Shown one piece after another: positions 61,847 to 64,000 of a stretch of 64,000 nt of DNA (positions are counted from its first letter, which is position 1; each line of letters opens with the position of its first letter). Made by a program: the position numbers and the translations under genes. Origin of the DNA: Bacillota bacterium (GTDB lineage: Bacteria > Bacillota > Clostridia > Lachnospirales > Lachnospiraceae); NCBI GenBank assembly GCA_023415055.1, contig JAEZLZ010000090.1:41360-105359 (forward strand), given 5' to 3'. The notes beneath the pieces are model-generated. The model searched no databases, had not been told where the DNA came from, and saw only the letters and a list, made by a program, of their open reading frames with translations.

Positions 61847-62365
61847 TTAACCTAAATGGCTGAGCATATGCTCCAATACTATGATTTCTCGCTCGAGCCA
61901 ATCATTTCTTTCCAAGGAAATATCCTGGAGTAACTTTTTGTTCTCCTCCAGAGCCTCTCTTATACTTACGAATTCACCGCGAAAGTCCAGCTCATCTTCA
62001 TAAGCATCCAGGTTCAAACCGATGTTCTTAAGATCGGTCAGATTTCCCACATAATAGACGGACACCATGACAAAATACCTGCTCTTGTCTTTGTAATCCT
62101 GACGCTGCTGTATCACCTTACCAAGCATATCGCCTAACTGAACGCTGACATACCCTGTTTCCTCTGCAATCTCCCGAAGTAAGGCTTCCTCCAGAGCTTC
62201 GCCCTCCTGTACTCCACCACCGGGAAATTTATAGTCCCCCCGGTTCGTCTTGACCATTAGAATACAATCACCGTACTGAAGTACTGCTCTAACTGCCGTT
62301 CTTTTATTAACTTCATACCCCTTTGGTATCTCGGGGACCCCCATAGTAATTTCAAACATCCTCAT
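61847..62365 (-). CDS. NUDIX hydrolase
   Basis: A 172-residue pyrophosphohydrolase of nucleoside-diphosphate derivatives. The Nudix box GGGVQEGEALEEALLREIAE then ETGYV matches G-x5-E-x7-R-E-U-x-E-E-x-G-U at residues about 50-72. Substrate open; the KFPGGGV lead-in is typical of MutT/ADP-ribose members. ATG at 62365 follows GGAGG. The tail (residues 130-172) is helical and may contact the substrate. A 402-base gap with structured elements lies upstream. Confidence 0.9.
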   Translation of the reverse strand: MRMFEITMGVPEIPKGYEVNKRTAVRAVLQYGDCILMVKTNRGDYKFPGGGVQEGEALEEALLREIAEETGYVSVQLGDMLGKVIQQRQDYKDKSRYFVMVSVYYVGNLTDLKNIGLNLDAYEDELDFRGEFVSIREALEENKKLLQDISLERNDWLEREIIVLEHMLSHLG

Positions 62366-62509
62366 TTATCCTCCGTTGCCCTGTTCAACTTATTCTTCTG
62401 AGTAAGAATTACACTACTCTTATTGTATCGTTTTCTCTGGGTGATTACAATCCGGATTTCCAGAATACGACATAGGATAAGAAAAGCTAGCTGTTTCATA
62501 ATAAAAAAG

Positions 62510-62614
62510 TATCAAAAGCGCCGAAGGCGCTTTCCTGCTATAAAAGATTGTTATGCAAGCTTACTTGCAATAGCAATCTTTTATAGCAGGAAGAGTACGT
62601 AGTACCTTTTGATA
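62510..62614. ncRNA. Cloverleaf-like four-way junction element
   Basis: The outer stem TATCAAAAG (62510-62518) / CTTTTGATA (62606-62614) encloses three hairpins: AGCGCC/GGCGCT (62517-62531), a 19-bp stem at 62532-62550 with 62574-62592 topped by TGCAAG/CTTGCA, and GTAC/GTAC (62595-62605). All stems are perfect. The element is close to palindromic overall, so strand is unknown. No gene within it. Confidence 0.55.
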
Positions 62615-62642
62615 ATTTTATTTTAAAAATAGGCGGAACTTA

Positions 62643-62690
62643 AGGGAAGGATAATCTACCTCCCTTCCGGGAGGTAGATTATCCTTCCCT
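62643..62690. terminator. 22-bp perfect hairpin
   Basis: Arms at 62643-62664 and 62669-62690 pair over 22 bases with a TTCC loop (AGGGAAGG...CCTCCC). It follows the VOC gene stop (62768) on the minus strand. The U-tract is weak (TTAAGTT), so it may stop transcription or only protect the RNA end. Confidence 0.6.
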
Positions 62691-62767
62691 ATGCTAATGC
62701 GTATACTACTTCTTCCATTGATTCTGTATCGCATCGGGCATCGTTCCAAGTCCGATTGATTATTTTT

Positions 62768-63157
62768 TTACTCGTGTGTGCACAGGCAAAATGGATGTCC
62801 TGCCGGATCTTGAAGTGTGACCCATTTCGGACCCCAGTCCGCTTGCCAGTACTGAGTATCCGGCTTTGTTGCACCCAAAGATAATGCATACTCTACCGCA
62901 GCGTCAATCTCTGTCACCGTAAAATCCAAATGTGCCATTTTTCTCTGTTCTTCCTTCGTGTCAGGCCATACGGGAGGCGTATAATTCTCCTCTAATTGGC
63001 AGGCAATACTTACTGCCTCACCCGGAAAAGATACTGCTATGAAATAGTCATTCTCATAAGTAATCGCTCCTCCGAGCAAGGATACATAAAATCCTGCCAG
63101 CTCCTTCGGCTGCGCACAGTCCAAAACCATGCTTTGTAACTTGATGGATGGTATCAT
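62768..63157 (-). CDS. VOC family protein (glyoxalase/bleomycin-resistance fold)
   Basis: A 129-residue single-domain vicinal-oxygen-chelate protein. MIPSIKLQSMVLDCAQPKEL begins the first beta-alpha repeat and RKMAHLDFTVTEIDAAVEYA the second; DPAGHPFCLC near the end is the usual metal-site/strand segment. The AGFYVSLLGG motif is typical. Function could be bleomycin-type binding or a lyase; no neighbour helps. ATG at 63157 after GGGG at good spacing. A dispersed repeat lies just upstream. Confidence 0.88.
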   Translation of the reverse strand: MIPSIKLQSMVLDCAQPKELAGFYVSLLGGAITYENDYFIAVSFPGEAVSIACQLEENYTPPVWPDTKEEQRKMAHLDFTVTEIDAAVEYALSLGATKPDTQYWQADWGPKWVTLQDPAGHPFCLCTHE

Positions 63158-63184
63158 ATTACTTCCCCTTTCTTATCTATAATA

Positions 63185-63256
63185 CGATAGAAAGCACGCT
63201 TCGCGAACTTTCTATTGTCATGAATATGAGACAGCATATGCTGCTTAAGTTTCATA
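63185..63256. repeat. Dispersed hairpin repeat copy F with companion hairpin
   Basis: CGATAGAAAG pairs with CTTTCTATTG (63185-63217, loop GCTTCGCGAA), followed by TGTCATGAAT. The companion is CAGCATATGCTG (63232-63243) inside ATGA/TCAT ends. It lies 28 bases upstream of the VOC start. Confidence 0.7.
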
Positions 63257-63365
63257 ATCGAAACAATTCATACAAACGCTTCTTTTATAGATAATCATAC
63301 TATAAAATCCATTTATTCACAACTCATTTCTGTTGATGGTAACGTGCTCCCGCCGGGTGCATGTC

Positions 63366-63394
63366 AAAAAGCATCCTGCCTAATGGCAGGATGC
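63366..63394 (-). terminator. Terminator after the ABC permease gene
   Basis: A perfect 10-bp stem GCATCCTGCC (63371-63380) / GGCAGGATGC (63385-63394), followed on the minus strand by TTTTTGAC. Confidence 0.85.
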
Positions 63395-63431
63395 CTCTGG
63401 GGAATGGTACATGGGGATGTATATAATACAA

Positions 63432-64000
63432 CTATCTTTTACTCTTATCGTATGGAATACCTTCTGCTTTCGGTGCTCTGGATTTCCCGGAGGTAAAGAT
63501 CAATACAAGCATCGTTGCCACGTAGGGAAGCATCTTATAATAAGTCTGATCTATGTGTAAATCATTCAGGAACGGGATCAGCGCTACGGAATAAGCCAGG
63601 GTACGCAGGAAAGCAAAGAACAGAGATGCAAATAAGATCTGAACCGGTTTCCACTGGCCAAAGATCATAACCGCTAAAGCGAGGAAACCAAACCCGGCTA
63701 CTCCGGTATGACCGTTGACATTGCCATCCATGACACCAACGGAATAAAAGAAGCCGCCGATACCTCCAAGGAAGCCGGAGATTGCCACACCACTGTGTCT
63801 CATAATGTAAACATTAATACCTACCGAATCGGCTGCTTGCGGATGCTCGCCACAGGCACGAAGCCGTAGGCCGAATTTTGTTTTATAAAACACAAAGATT
63901 GATAATAGCAATAAGAAAAGTCCGATATAAACTGTAACATAAGTCTTTTGGAAGAACAATGGACCTAGTACCGGAATATCACCCAGGCCCGGAACCTTCT
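63432..64000 (-). CDS. Nucleoside/simple-sugar ABC transporter permease, N-terminus outside window
   Basis: The C-terminal part of a membrane permease of the BmpA-dependent (YufQ/NupQ) family, which imports nucleosides or sugars. The reading frame stays open to the window edge (about 189 codons). Helices FLLLLSIFVFYKTKFG, then LRACGEHPQAADSVGINVY (coupling loop conserved in this family), GFLGGIGGFFYS, and VMIFGQWKPVQILFASLFFA are visible. A TTG at 63959 is an internal codon, not the start. The ATPase, binding protein and partner permease must lie beyond. It ends with a basic tail and a terminator. Confidence 0.88.
   Translation of the reverse strand, partial: KVPGLGDIPVLGPLFFQKTYVTVYIGLFLLLLSIFVFYKTKFGLRLRACGEHPQAADSVGINVYIMRHSGVAISGFLGGIGGFFYSVGVMDGNVNGHTGVAGFGFLALAVMIFGQWKPVQILFASLFFAFLRTLAYSVALIPFLNDLHIDQTYYKMLPYVATMLVLIFTSGKSRAPKAEGIPYDKSKR

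Noticed and set aside
62689..62889. 66-residue minus frame ahead of the VOC gene end
   Set aside because: Overlaps the VOC gene in another frame, and lacks a start site.

Overview
The window looks like the chromosome of a low-to-moderate GC, Gram-positive, anaerobic clostridium, most likely of the Lachnospiraceae type. The evidence is the SCIFF peptide with its radical SAM maturase, the clostridial order recJ-apt-relA, many AGGAGG-type ribosome binding sites, a JetABC (Wadjet-like) condensin operon typical of these bacteria, and several carbohydrate-scavenging clusters. No phage, transposase, CRISPR array, rRNA or tRNA was seen. Most genes lie on the minus strand.

Region 1-6000 (minus): relA/spoT (C-terminus off the window), apt, recJ, the SCIFF maturase (scfB), and a 46-residue SCIFF precursor (scfA) that is easily missed. 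A terminator hairpin separates scfA from scfB. Region 6000-12000: a DegV lipid-binding protein, a secreted/membrane YcxB-like protein, a GH2 glycosidase, a tandem hairpin repeat, a 70-aa protein, and a stand-alone PTS EIIC behind pepF. Region 12000-17100: oligoendopeptidase F, ogt, a putative permuted papain-fold protein, and a nitroreductase divergent from an OhrR-type MarR regulator. Region 17000-23000: an oligosaccharide operon (GPH transporter, GH13, GH3) with a clear promoter and a palindrome at its predicted start. Region 23000-34000: an HD protein, argC with ArgR-like boxes, an M42 peptidase, a DMT-transporter remnant, an epimerase-like SDR, a chemoreceptor, DUF2804, an MFS transporter and adenine deaminase. 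Region 34000-42500: a second DegV, a MATE pump, an AraC regulator divergent from a DapA-family aldolase, a HAD phosphatase, a GNAT enzyme, and a secreted fibronectin-type protein. Region 42600-46600: a three-subunit molybdenum hydroxylase (xanthine dehydrogenase type). Region 46700-52200: jetA-jetB-jetC without jetD. Region 52300-53900: a small OadG and an OadB sodium-pump pair with no decarboxylase gene. Region 53900-64000: class I ribonucleotide reductase, an L,D-transpeptidase, PlsC-like acyltransferase, an MFS transporter, NUDIX, VOC, and the end of a nucleoside-type ABC permease.

Purine salvage and catabolism recur (apt, ade, the xdh-type enzyme, and the nucleoside/sugar permease at the edge), though not as one operon.

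The least expected content is intergenic. (i) Three terminator-like hairpins at 8645-8760, 42664-42813 and 53863-53952 have unrelated outer stems but share an inner core (TGCACTGTT, then TCCGTCAA), always in the sense direction of the gene just ended: a candidate structured RNA. (ii) A dispersed hairpin repeat (ATAGAAAG/CTTTCTAT plus a TGTCATGAAT box) occurs at least five times and in a tandem variant. (iii) A cloverleaf-like four-way-junction element lies at 62510-62614. Functional calls rest on motif reading and family knowledge only; no database search was run.
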